Origin: Clostridia bacterium
GTDB lineage: Bacteria; Bacillota_A; Clostridia; Oscillospirales; Acutalibacteraceae
Assembly (NCBI GenBank): GCA_017441045.1
Contig: JAFSAK010000042.1
Location: 1 to 19,791, forward strand
DNA: 19,791 nucleotides
Reading direction: 5' to 3'
A model generated the notes under the pieces. The model searched no databases and was not told where the DNA came from. It worked only from the letters and a program-made list of their open reading frames with translations. Each line of letters starts with the position of its first letter. Position 1 is the stretch's first letter. The translations under genes and the position numbers were made by a program. This document shows, one piece after another, positions 6,601-15,200 of this stretch.

Positions 6601-9600
6601 TTATCCATACAAGTCCTATGGTTGTAAACCGCGGATATATTGATGGCGAACTTACGGCTATCGGTCTTTCTTCACTTACTATAGGTGAAGAGTTACCCGA
6701 AGGCGTAGCCATCGGCAATAGATTTACCCACTACGATATTAATGGCGAAGGCAACTTTGATACAAATACACAGGTAATGTTTATTGAAGGTAACACGTCG
6801 CATGTTACCGGTGATATGGATGATATCTTCTTCTGGGTAAGACCTAAATTTGCGGGCACCGAGGATATGACCATTAAGATAGCCGTTACCTATTCACAGC
6901 GCAATACCTATGCAAATCCCGTAGTTATCCCCGCTTCTAAAAACGGCGAGTGGATAAGAATATCCCTCGATGATGTTCAGGGCGGTGATTGGAAGGCGGC
7001 ATTAGGTACTGCGGCCAATAGAACCGTAATGCGACTTGAACTTTGCATTTCGGGCAATGCCGGTGATGTTCTCACCGTCGGTAGCGCCTTTGAGGTAACC
7101 TCTGCCGCAAGTGAAATCCCAACCGCTACTGAAAACTGGAATGTGGCAGATTGGCTCTACGCTACCTCACATATGGATATCAGAAATTATGTTAATTCTG
7201 ATGATTTCGTAGAAGCAAGAGCGTATGCTGAGCAGGTAAGAGATAAGCTTCTTGTTGCAAGAAGCTGTACCCTCAAAGAATATGGTCTCTATGCCGAAGC
7301 AGAGGGCGATTTAGCCGCTATAGAAGATGCAAATATTCTCTTGAATATTACCCCTGCTATCTCCGTGTTTGACGGAAACAGTGCGAGCGAAGCTACAAGC
7401 GATAGTATCGCCAATATGACCGACGGAGATGTTAATACACTTGCTACCGTTGACGGTCTTAACGGCTCCTCCGATACCTTTGTTGACTTTGCTTTCAATG
7501 TTGACGGTACGGCAACCGTTAAGCAGATGGCCTTTGTAAATCATATGACCAACCTTGGCAGTAAGTATTATATCTACGCAGGCGACAGCCGTTCTGAACT
7601 GTTCCTTGCTAAGAACTTGGTAGCTGTTCATGCTCCAAACGGCGATAATCAAGTTCAGGTATTTGACTTTACCACCAACGGCGTGGCAATGGGCAAGTTT
7701 ATAGGTCTTCGCGTATATAGTGAAGCTCCTGCGATTACTGTTCCCGAATTTATGGCTTTTGGCTCTGTTAAGATTTATGCTCTTGAAACCGGCAATTTTG
7801 ATAATGTTAAACTTGCCGAGATAGGCAAAAACCTGCTTAAAGGTATTGAACCCAGATTCAGAACTTCCACAAGCCAGAAGCATACCTGGACAATGTTTAA
7901 GAATCAGTTCTCAGCTACCTCAAAGATAGAATCCCTCACCGATGGAGATGTTACAACGGGTGTTGGTTACTATCAGCAACCTGTTGAATCGGCAGACGAT
8001 AAGACAACGCTTCATATCTTCTACGATTTGGGAGATACCTATACTATCGAAAAACTTCACTTACAGCACATCAACCTTGCAAATTACCAGACGGGCGAAT
8101 ATGAAATTTATGCTTCTCCCGACCTTGCAAGTTTGTTCTCGTCAAAGAATAAGATAATTACCTATGATAACAGAGTAACCGGTCCTAACGGTACCACAGT
8201 TTCTCAGTTGTTCACCTTAAGCAAGCAGATTAATGCACGTTATATCAGCTTCTGCATTAAGTTCCCTGTTTCTAACTTTGAACTTCTTTCAAGCGGTCCG
8301 AACCAAGGTATCGGTATTCGTATTATGGAACTTGGCGTTTACGGTCCTCGCTACGTTAAGCCCTATGCTCTTGTAAACCTTGGAGCAAGAACTGCCCTTG
8401 ACGTTACAAGAATTGATGCTATGGGCAAATCTACCAAACTTAACGATGGCGAATATGACGGTACCGAACATAAGCTTACTTACGATGGAAAGACCGATAC
8501 ATACGCTTCTGTAGGTATGGCAGAAGGCGAGAAACTCGAATTCTTCTATGACCTCGCCGCAGACCAGGTAATCAATAAGTTACAGATTAAGACAAACGCA
8601 GGTACCATCAAGCAGATGAAGGTTTATGCTTCGGATACTCTTGAAAATATGTATAAGAGTACCGCTATGGTATTTAACTATAACGCGGAAGTTGAGGATA
8701 TGGGCAACGAAGTGTTCGTTGACTTCACCGAAAGCCCCAAGAATATGCGTTACGTTCGCTTTGTTATCGAAGATATCGATGGCAACGTTTTCGAACCCAG
8801 TGAGATTGAAATCATCGGCGGAAACGATCAGGAATTCTTCTATAATAACCTTGCGGAAGGCAAGAGCGATACCGCCGCCTTCTTCTCTGCAAGTGATAAG
8901 GGCACGATGGCTATTTCTGAACACGCTAATAAGTGGAAGTTCGGTCATACAACCTGGTCTGTAATGTATCACAGCGGAAACGCTCTTGATAATGACCCCG
9001 ATACAGTATTTGACTTCTACGGCGGTAAGAACGGCGAAGAATCCATCAATATGCTTATTGATATGGGAACACTTAACTCCATAGATAATGTTATGATTCA
9101 GGGCGGAAGCTCCGAACAATACTGGCCTGATGAAATCAACTTCTACTTCGGCACAAATGACCTTGACCTTTATAGCGAAAAGGCCGTTCCCGCTAAGAAG
9201 TGGACTTCAAAAGCTCAGGACGGAGTATTCAGTTTTGACTTCGTTCCTCAGATTGCGCAGTATGTAAGAGTGGAAATCGTTCGCAGTGACGATACCATTT
9301 ACTCCCTCGAAAAATACGGCAATAAGATTGCAACCGTTCTCTCTGAAATTCAGGTGAGCGGCCTTGAGGCAAGAGGCCGCGTTGTAAACGGCGTGGTTGC
9401 TTCCTTCACCGATAAGGAAACCGGAATTGCAGTTGATATCAATGCCCTTCGTGATAACGATGTTTATACCACCGTTCAGGATATTCTCGTTAAGAAGAGA
9501 GCCGCTACTGCCGATGAAAAGACAGCCGTTGCCAACGATAACAATATGCAGCTTGTTTCCGATGTTTATGAGATTTATCTCTTAGACCTTAACGGCAACA

Positions 9601-10070
9601 TTGTTACCGATTTTGATGGAAGAACAATTACATATAGAATTCCGCAGACCCTCGCGGAGCAAACCGAAGATGTGTTCCTCTTAAACGGCGGTTGGGGCGG
9701 ATTCAATATGGTTGAATTCGATATTATAAACGGTTACTACTGCGCCGTATTTGATGATGCAACCTTCTCCACCTTCGCCCTTGGCGCTTATGCCGAAATC
9801 GAGGAAGAACTCGATGAGGAAGAGCCCGTAACCGAAGAGGAAGAAGAGGAAGATATCATCGAGGAAGAAACCGATGAGGAAGAAGAGGAAGAGGAAGAAG
9901 ATAAACCCAAGAGAAAGAAGAAGATAAAAGTTGTTCGCAAGAATAAAGGCGAAAACAATTATCTCTGGTTAATCGTGGGTATAGGCGCAGGCGTGGTAGC
10001 ATTAGTTGCCGCAGGCGTAATCATCTTTATCATTCTCAAAAAGAAAAAGAAAAGTGAAGATGAAGAATAA
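3621..10070 (+). CDS. giant membrane-anchored multidomain glycan-binding scaffold (five beta-sandwich repeats plus discoidin domains)
   Basis: This 2149-aa exported protein has a signal peptide at 1-33. Five repeats start at about residues 41, 275, 511, 747 and 981, with a period of 234-236. Each is a beta-sandwich of CBM-like type with the core DIEDIVFWVKPTFAG ... GGNWKANF ... FTGNNGDK, followed by a small helical linker. Four discoidin/F5-8C-like domains follow at about 1226-1390, 1400-1575, 1580-1735 and 1742-1915 (signs such as LTDGDVTT, FYDLGDTYTIEKL, ARYISF, IMELGVYG). A further beta domain lies at about 1917-2058, then an acidic linker (2060-2094), a basic patch (2095-2110), a transmembrane helix (about 2114-2139) and a KKKKK tail. 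No LPXTG motif is present. It probably displays carbohydrate-binding domains at the cell surface and works with the hydrolase encoded just upstream. The ribosome binding site is AAAGGAG at 3605-3611. Its binding targets are unknown. Confidence 0.82.
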   Translation: MKKFIKNHLAVILSFAIVLTTILPVLSGVFARAESAEVLAAVETLKQEWVKLGKITNSNLTVGRFWINGANQGYKGQSPTSYTGTIPENVSLGTNYYEVPLTNAAINISGRSQQLFLEANSTNKVKDIEDMFFWVKPTFAGTENIKFNVSVTFSAQNTYDTPVDIPATKDGQWIKVSLNELAGGNWKANFTAKANDPVPRIELTFTGNNGDKLLVGAAHEVTARTLPDGSENWSAEEWLQNAKAVTGIANDDTAWRAAIIALEAALASQSPQELALSELKSAWKNLGSGVNSTLVVNRLFLNAVNQGGVAKNSANYPEALPAGVNLGATYTELAITDAAINVSGRSQQLFLEGNSTNTVGAMEDIVFWVKPTFAGTGNISFNVTVTFTAQNTYSNPVIIPASQNGQWIEVSLDNLAGGNWKANFGNDSAKPMRLEITYTGNNGDKLIVGSAIEVLSETTALPAESSSWDYATWATEARALDLTGKVNTMAFIAAIANLESTLGEEVDKAIAIKELKDAWKKLGSEVNGLGVGRYFGSAGTNTGYINKTPNTYTEELPAGVNLGKFWGEATLAGAGDMSTNKQLVLFELDGSTNTIGDIEDVRFWVKPTFAGTSDMTIKASVNTPNRNILAGEFAIPASKSGQWVQVSFDTIAGGDWKSSLSSALAIKPSRYDVVFSGNNGDTIVVGSALEVIAERALPAGSDAWTAEDWIMAAAELDLSGALNVDAFNAAVENLAQYVNGSVEELKAIGKFKTAWENLGTAQISTLVPNRYWMEDNSTVVQKSAASYKEDLPDGVTLGNLYGEISLEGAGSIISPRHQQLFLEGNSTNTVGDMNDIVFWLKPTFAGSSNITFNVTVTFSAQNTYGVPVTITPDKNNEWIEISLNEVAGGNWKANFNNATAKPQRIELTFTGNNGDKVIVGSAIEVTGKKALPAGTDGWNADKWIEAAEALDLKGSVNIAEFKAAIDELYTFASLSKEEKVAIKNLKSAWAKMGIIHTSPMVVNRGYIDGELTAIGLSSLTIGEELPEGVAIGNRFTHYDINGEGNFDTNTQVMFIEGNTSHVTGDMDDIFFWVRPKFAGTEDMTIKIAVTYSQRNTYANPVVIPASKNGEWIRISLDDVQGGDWKAALGTAANRTVMRLELCISGNAGDVLTVGSAFEVTSAASEIPTATENWNVADWLYATSHMDIRNYVNSDDFVEARAYAEQVRDKLLVARSCTLKEYGLYAEAEGDLAAIEDANILLNITPAISVFDGNSASEATSDSIANMTDGDVNTLATVDGLNGSSDTFVDFAFNVDGTATVKQMAFVNHMTNLGSKYYIYAGDSRSELFLAKNLVAVHAPNGDNQVQVFDFTTNGVAMGKFIGLRVYSEAPAITVPEFMAFGSVKIYALETGNFDNVKLAEIGKNLLKGIEPRFRTSTSQKHTWTMFKNQFSATSKIESLTDGDVTTGVGYYQQPVESADDKTTLHIFYDLGDTYTIEKLHLQHINLANYQTGEYEIYASPDLASLFSSKNKIITYDNRVTGPNGTTVSQLFTLSKQINARYISFCIKFPVSNFELLSSGPNQGIGIRIMELGVYGPRYVKPYALVNLGARTALDVTRIDAMGKSTKLNDGEYDGTEHKLTYDGKTDTYASVGMAEGEKLEFFYDLAADQVINKLQIKTNAGTIKQMKVYASDTLENMYKSTAMVFNYNAEVEDMGNEVFVDFTESPKNMRYVRFVIEDIDGNVFEPSEIEIIGGNDQEFFYNNLAEGKSDTAAFFSASDKGTMAISEHANKWKFGHTTWSVMYHSGNALDNDPDTVFDFYGGKNGEESINMLIDMGTLNSIDNVMIQGGSSEQYWPDEINFYFGTNDLDLYSEKAVPAKKWTSKAQDGVFSFDFVPQIAQYVRVEIVRSDDTIYSLEKYGNKIATVLSEIQVSGLEARGRVVNGVVASFTDKETGIAVDINALRDNDVYTTVQDILVKKRAATADEKTAVANDNNMQLVSDVYEIYLLDLNGNIVTDFDGRTITYRIPQTLAEQTEDVFLLNGGWGGFNMVEFDIINGYYCAVFDDATFSTFALGAYAEIEEELDEEEPVTEEEEEEDIIEEETDEEEEEEEEDKPKRKKKIKVVRKNKGENNYLWLIVGIGAGVVALVAAGVIIFIILKKKKKSEDEE
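3741..7241 (+). repeat. five tandem ~705-bp coding repeats (CBM-like module + helical linker)
   Basis: Repeat units begin near 3741, 4443, 5151, 5859 and 6561. Units 1, 2 and 4 are closest to each other (they share SQQLFLE or HQQLFLE and AQNTY); units 3 and 5 have diverged. Each unit has a LK-x-AW-x-K-L-G start, the beta-sandwich, then a W-x-A-x-x-W ... LDL ... AAI-x-x-L helical stretch. Units are well diverged overall but keep short patches of identity, such as 4224-4249 with 6336-6361. Confidence 0.85.
7296..9365 (+). other. four tandem discoidin (F5/8 type C)-like domains in the first scaffold
   Basis: Residues about 1226-1915 of the 3621-10070 protein hold four ~150-175-residue beta-sandwich units. 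Each has the discoidin features: an early (L/M)(T/L)DGD or DGKTDT motif, then a Y/F-DL strand, K-x-Y-A-(S/G)-D, and a late RYV-RF ... E-(I/L)-(E/G)-(I/V) close. Domains of this family (related to CBM32) often bind galactose-type or amino sugars; whether these do is unknown. The second scaffold carries the same set of four. Confidence 0.7.
9798..9902 (+). repeat. low-complexity acidic linker (GAGGAAGAA-type DNA repeat)
   Basis: A purine-rich run coding mostly Glu, Asp and Thr (residues 2060-2094) joins the folded part of the first scaffold to its basic patch and membrane anchor. It is likely extended and acts as a wall-spanning spacer. Such short GAA/GAG repeats can change length by slippage. 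Confidence 0.75.
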
Positions 10071-10108
10071 AATTGATTAATATTTTATTCGGATCTTAAC
10101 GAAAACTC

Positions 10109-10147
10109 GCCGCACCTTGTTTTGCAAGGTGCGGCATTGCTTTTTTG
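10109..10147 (+). terminator. rho-independent terminator of operon 1
   Basis: GCCGCACCTTG (10109-10119) pairs perfectly with CAAGGTGCGGC (10125-10135) around TTTTG, and TTTTTT follows at 10141-10146. It lies 39 bp past the stop of the first scaffold gene and separates the two operons. Confidence 0.9.
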
Positions 10148-10159
10148 TATCATATTTTA

Positions 10160-10188
10160 TTGACTTATATGCGAATTTCTTATATAAT
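10160..10188 (+). promoter_or_regulatory. sigma-A promoter of operon 2
   Basis: TTGACT (10160-10165), a 17-bp spacer and TATAAT (10183-10188) form a near-consensus promoter. The transcript would start near 10195, leaving a short leader of about 32 nt with GGAGG (10215-10219) before the ATG at 10227. Unlike operon 1, no room remains for a structured leader. Confidence 0.8.
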
Positions 10189-10226
10189 TATATTATTATG
10201 GGAATATTTTATTCGGAGGTCAAAAA

Positions 10227-12272
10227 ATGGAAAAGTTTTCACTTAAAAGAACTCTTACGGTTGTTACCGCCTTTGCTCTGTGTCTTGTAATCGCCATTGC
10301 ATCCATTGCAGTTAGTTCGGCAAGCGGCACAAGCACCAGCAGAACTATAACCGTAAATACCGGCAGTGTTATCCAAGATAGTTATGAAGGTCTTGGCGAT
10401 AACCTTTGGTGCGGTCCTTACTATTATGGTATGAACGATGCTTATCAGCGTGTAAATGATAAGCGTTCTGCCGTTGTTGAGCCCGCATTTATGCGTATGA
10501 TGTTCTATCCCCAGTGGATAGTTTATCTCGACAAAACCCCTGAAGAACAGGAATATTATTGGAATAACGGAATTTATAATTTCGATACCGTCGAATATAA
10601 AAACTTCGTTATAAGGGTTAAAATGCTCAAAGAGGCAGGAACCATAATCCAGCTTAATTTTGGCGGTATTGTTGCGGCTGAAATGCAGGAGTGGTTCGGC
10701 ATCCCCGGTTCATCACGCTATGGGTCTGACGGTACCCGTGCGGCTCCAAAAAACCTTGAGGCATTTGCTCAGGCGGCGTATGAACTTTGGTATCAGCTTT
10801 ACTATGTAGAAGGTCTTACCAATGTTACAAATTTCTCTTTCTATAATGAGGTTAATGGCGCTAACTATGAAACTATTCTTGATAAGCGGGTTTACTATTC
10901 GAGAATGGTTCTTGAAGTACATAATAAATTCGTAGAAGAAGGAAAGAGAAATTTAGTTCGTATCTGCGGCACCGATTTTTCTGCCTGGTGGAACGAAGAA
11001 ACGCAACAAGACGGAATTATAAGTTTTTTTAACGTTGCCAGAGAAGAGCAGGTTGACAGTAAGGGAAATAATGCCTATGATTATCTTTCAAACCATACAT
11101 ATCTTAACGGACTTCACAATTTTACAATCGGTATGGATTTAAAAGATGGATATAATCTGTATCAGTATTATTTGGAGGAGTATAAGGTTCTTACCCGGAA
11201 TGTTCCCGATATTTATATAACCGAATTTTCGGGTTATCCATCCAGAGTTATCGCTCTTAATGCCGAACCTAAGAAGTGTCTTGAATTTGCCGTTAACGAA
11301 GCGAGTATGGTAATCGCCCAGAGCAATGCGGGTGTTGGCGGAAGCGCAAGATGGTTCTTTATGGGCGAATATATCCCGAAACCGACCTCCGTAGGTCATA
11401 ACGGCAGAAACTCTGACCTTTGGAATACCCCCTCTTTAGGACTTGACCAGGTTTCCGATATCTATGCTTATCAAGGCCTTTTGATGAGATATATCCCCAA
11501 AAAGAGTCAGGTCGTTACCACGAACTGCGATTCGGAAGATATTATTGCCGCTACCTATCTTAAAGGCAGTGATATAACCGTGCTTACCGAGGTTAAGGAA
11601 AACTCGGCAGTGAGAAATCTCACCGTAAATATCGGCTCCAAAGCGGCTAATAAGCAATTCCAAAGAATAGTTTACTATTATCCCGTTGATATAGAAAATG
11701 TTCAGGATGAAAACGGTAATTGGAACGATGAGGATGACTGCGCCGATACAGGCAGATATTATCCCGATGGTGACCTTTTACCCGTTGCCGATAAGGTTGT
11801 TACCGCCAATAGCAGTGGCGTAATAACCGATACTCTTCCCGAAAATCAGCACATGCTTGTAATCTACACTACTTTAGATGAAGAAGTGCAGGTTGTAACC
11901 GGTGAAGAAAAAGCAGAAGTGGAAATGAAGAAGGGCGAAAACAAAACCTTTAGTGTAGATGCTATTTACGGCACTAAAGACGGTAGCGGCACCGCTATTT
12001 TAAACGGCGCTTCTGCCGACCTTTCAAATGTTACCTGGGAAATCTGGGGCAAAAACGATTATGTTGCCGCAGGTGACGGCACCGCCCATACATACTATGG
12101 CGGCTACGGCTGGACCCAGAAAAATGTAGGTAAAATCGTGGCAAACGGAAGTTCGGCGACCTATATCGCTACTTCCAATGAGCTTAATGTAGGTGATACG
12201 GTTGCCATAAAGGTTACCTCTAAATATGACACCAGTGCATACACCGTAATCATTGTTAAAATTGTAGAATAA
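10227..12272 (+). CDS. exported clan GH-A-like glycoside hydrolase (paralogue of the 1486 gene)
   Basis: This 681-aa protein has a signal peptide (about 1-33) and the same catalytic plan as the hydrolase at 1486. The landmarks are Arg90 (FMRMMFY), Asn207-Glu208 (SFYNEVN, acid/base), His290/Tyr292 (SNHTYLNG), Glu333 (YITEFSGY, nucleophile) and Trp376 (SARWFFMG). The N-terminal DNLWCGPYYYGMNDAYQRVN closely follows the DNYWVGPYDY ... MDAYQTVND of its paralogue. A beta domain (about 440-550) and an Ig-like domain (about 553-680) follow; the B-repeat of the paralogue is absent. It is first in operon 2 and 19 bp before the second scaffold gene. It is predicted to act outside the cell; the substrate is unknown. 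The catalytic barrel is well conserved with the paralogue and the C-terminal part less so. Confidence 0.8.
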   Translation: MEKFSLKRTLTVVTAFALCLVIAIASIAVSSASGTSTSRTITVNTGSVIQDSYEGLGDNLWCGPYYYGMNDAYQRVNDKRSAVVEPAFMRMMFYPQWIVYLDKTPEEQEYYWNNGIYNFDTVEYKNFVIRVKMLKEAGTIIQLNFGGIVAAEMQEWFGIPGSSRYGSDGTRAAPKNLEAFAQAAYELWYQLYYVEGLTNVTNFSFYNEVNGANYETILDKRVYYSRMVLEVHNKFVEEGKRNLVRICGTDFSAWWNEETQQDGIISFFNVAREEQVDSKGNNAYDYLSNHTYLNGLHNFTIGMDLKDGYNLYQYYLEEYKVLTRNVPDIYITEFSGYPSRVIALNAEPKKCLEFAVNEASMVIAQSNAGVGGSARWFFMGEYIPKPTSVGHNGRNSDLWNTPSLGLDQVSDIYAYQGLLMRYIPKKSQVVTTNCDSEDIIAATYLKGSDITVLTEVKENSAVRNLTVNIGSKAANKQFQRIVYYYPVDIENVQDENGNWNDEDDCADTGRYYPDGDLLPVADKVVTANSSGVITDTLPENQHMLVIYTTLDEEVQVVTGEEKAEVEMKKGENKTFSVDAIYGTKDGSGTAILNGASADLSNVTWEIWGKNDYVAAGDGTAHTYYGGYGWTQKNVGKIVANGSSATYIATSNELNVGDTVAIKVTSKYDTSAYTVIIVKIVE

Positions 12273-12291
12273 GGAGAAAGGAGAATAATTT

Positions 12292-15200
12292 ATGAAAAAG
12301 ATATTAAAGAAAAATATAGCGGTTATTCTCTCGGCAGTCCTTATTTTAAGCGCAATTCTTCCCGTATTTTCGGGAGTTGTTGCAAATGCATATACTGCGG
12401 AAAACACCGTAATCAAAAGCAATATTGATACCGCTTGTGATAATCTTATCGCTGAGTGGAATAAACTTACAAGTACCGATGGTCTTGATAAATTAACCCC
12501 CTACGAGTTATTTAACGAGGCGGCAGCCCTTGATTTAAGCGGTTTTAATAATACCGATGCTTTTATTACTGCAAGACAAAATCTTGCTACCATTCTTGTA
12601 AACTCTTTTGACCCCACCGAAATCAAGAACGCCTGGAAAAATATTTATGGCGTAGTAAGCGGCGATTTTTATTCACCTTTTGCCCTTACCGGCACCGGCA
12701 CAAGCGATGCGGTATATTTTAAATCCGGTAGTTCCGGCGTTACCGTAAACCCAATCGGTGAAGATGAAAGAAATATCTGGGGCGCTAAAAGCGTAACCTT
12801 TGATTATGCCTTAGGAACAAACCGTACGGCTGTAACCGGCTCTACGGACTATGAAATATTCCTTTCAAGCAATCCCGAAAATATCGAAGATGCTAAGTTA
12901 TCTGAAAATTACAGTAATTCAAAGAGACTTTATGATATTAGTGACCTTCAGTTCAGTTTCATTATAAATGAAATAAATACTGCCGCAACGGGCGCTAAAA
13001 TGGGCTTTAAAGTTAGCGCAATTATTGACGGTAACTTTGGTGTTTTCAGGTCTGCATACTATATCAATATAAACGAGGATATGGTTGGCAAGGTTCAAAC
13101 CATTAGATTTTCCGATATTATTGCGGGTATATCATCTTTCGATGAAACCTGGTTAGAAGGTTTTCAAACCACCGATTCCGTTACGAGAATAGAACTGCAG
13201 CTTTGCGATAATGATAGCGCAAATAATGCCGCTGTTAATATGACTTTGGGTTCTGTGGTTTCTTTGAGATATTTGCCGTTACCGAGTGATGAAGAAGCAA
13301 AGAATTGGAATGTGAGCGACTGGGTATATGCCGCTCGCGGAATCGACATAACGGGACTTTACGATGTTGATGCATTCGAAACCGCTATTCAAAATGCCGA
13401 AGAATTAAAAGAAATTTCGGGCGTAGAAATAAGTAGAGGTTATAGCGAGTATAACGATTTGGCGGCAATTAATTTGCCTTCGGAAAACGTTTTAAGCGGT
13501 ATTATGCCTACTATCAGCTACTATGACGGCGTAAGCGATAGCAAAACCGAGCGTTTTTGCAGTGATTATAGAAAACTTGCCGACGGAAACGTCGGAAATC
13601 CCGTAAATATTGAGGCGGGTAACTTTAAAAAAGAAGGCGCTTTCCTCGAGTTCGTTTATGATTTGAGCAGAATATACGTTATAGAAAAAACTGCTGTTAT
13701 TTCGGGAATTCAAGAAAATCTTCGCAACTATAGGTATAAGATTTATGCGGCAAAAACCGAAAGCGAACTGTTCACGGCAGAATCTTTCGTAAACTCTTAC
13801 ATAAATGTCAACTCATCTGTAGCTCAGGTTTTCGACCATACAGTTGGACCCGAACTCTGCGCAAGATATATTGTTATCAGAATTTATGCGCCCTGTAAGA
13901 ATATAAAGGAATTTGACGGTTTCGTTCGTTTAAACGAATTGGGCGTTTACGGTTTCCAGAAAGATTACGACACAATTGCTTCGGAATTCAGTGCCGATAC
14001 CATTAAAAATTTGGGTCAGAATATTTTGACAAACCGCTCTACTATGGCGTATGTAAGAGCCGATACAGGTAACCGTCAGAAATTTACCTCGCTTTTCAAC
14101 GAAGAAACTTATCCCATAACAAATCTTTACGATGCCGATGTATTAACAACAGTAGGAATCGGTGATAATTATAGAATGTATTATGACGGGGATACTACTT
14201 CTCTACATATTTACTACGATTTAGGCGATACCTATTCTATTGAAAAATTCCTCTTTGCAAGCGATGCCACCACTCTTAATATAACGGGAAAATACAGGAT
14301 TCACGCTTCAAACGACCTTAATTATCTCTTTAACGGCAAGAGCGTTATAATAGATTATGATAATACGGTAAGCACCACAAGAATGCAGGTTTTCTCTATG
14401 AAAACCCCTGTTGCCGCAAGGTATGTGAGCTTTGAAGTTACTATGGCTCTTGCGGATTATAACGCCTGGGTTGCCCGTTACGGTATTAACCATCAGAGTT
14501 CGGCAGTTCGTATTTCCGAACTTGGTATTTACGGAAGCGAATATAAAAAGGAAAATACGAAAGAGAACTTGTTATCCCATGTTCCAGTAACCGTAAACCG
14601 CGTTGATAATGCGGGAAACAAAACCGCCCTCGGTCAAAATGAATATGGCGGCGCAGAACATAAGGTAACCTATGACGGCGACTATGAAACCTTTACTACC
14701 ATATCTGCCGATGGTAAGAGCATAGAGTATAACTATAATCTTAATCACAATGCGGATATAGATAATATAAGATTTATTTCCAATTCGGCAAATATATTTT
14801 CGGTTAAATTTTATGCTTCTTCATCTGGAACCGCGGTTTTAGATGAATCGGCTCTGGTTTATACTTCGAAGGATGCGAGCAAAACCATATTTGAAAAATA
14901 CTTTGTAGATACCTGTCTTACCGCATCCTATTTAAGAATTGTAGTAACCCTTTCCTCAGGCGACCTCGAAGTTGTAGAAATTGAGGCGAATGGCTACAAT
15001 AAGAATAAGGCAACGTATGAAAACCTTTTTTTAAACCGCACCGATTATGTGAGGTTGAGTTTGGTTGATTCATCAAACAATATGACCGCTGTTGATGAAG
15101 ATATGGATAAATGGATTCCCGGATGGTCGTCAGCCAGTGAATATCAAACCCTGACAAATGCTTTTGACGGTGACCTTGGTACTGTTTATACATACTATGG

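Noticed and set aside
4956..9119. Long antisense ORFs inside the first scaffold gene (for example 4956-5366, 5027-5572, 7311-7883 and 8580-9119)
   Set aside because: They arise from the codon bias of the sense gene. They show no ribosome binding sites, families or signal sequences, and similar shadows recur at equivalent places in the repeats.
9798..10070. LPXTG sortase anchor at the end of the first scaffold
   Set aside because: The layout (hydrophobic helix and positive tail) is similar, but no LPXTG-like motif precedes the helix, so a plain transmembrane anchor is the better reading.
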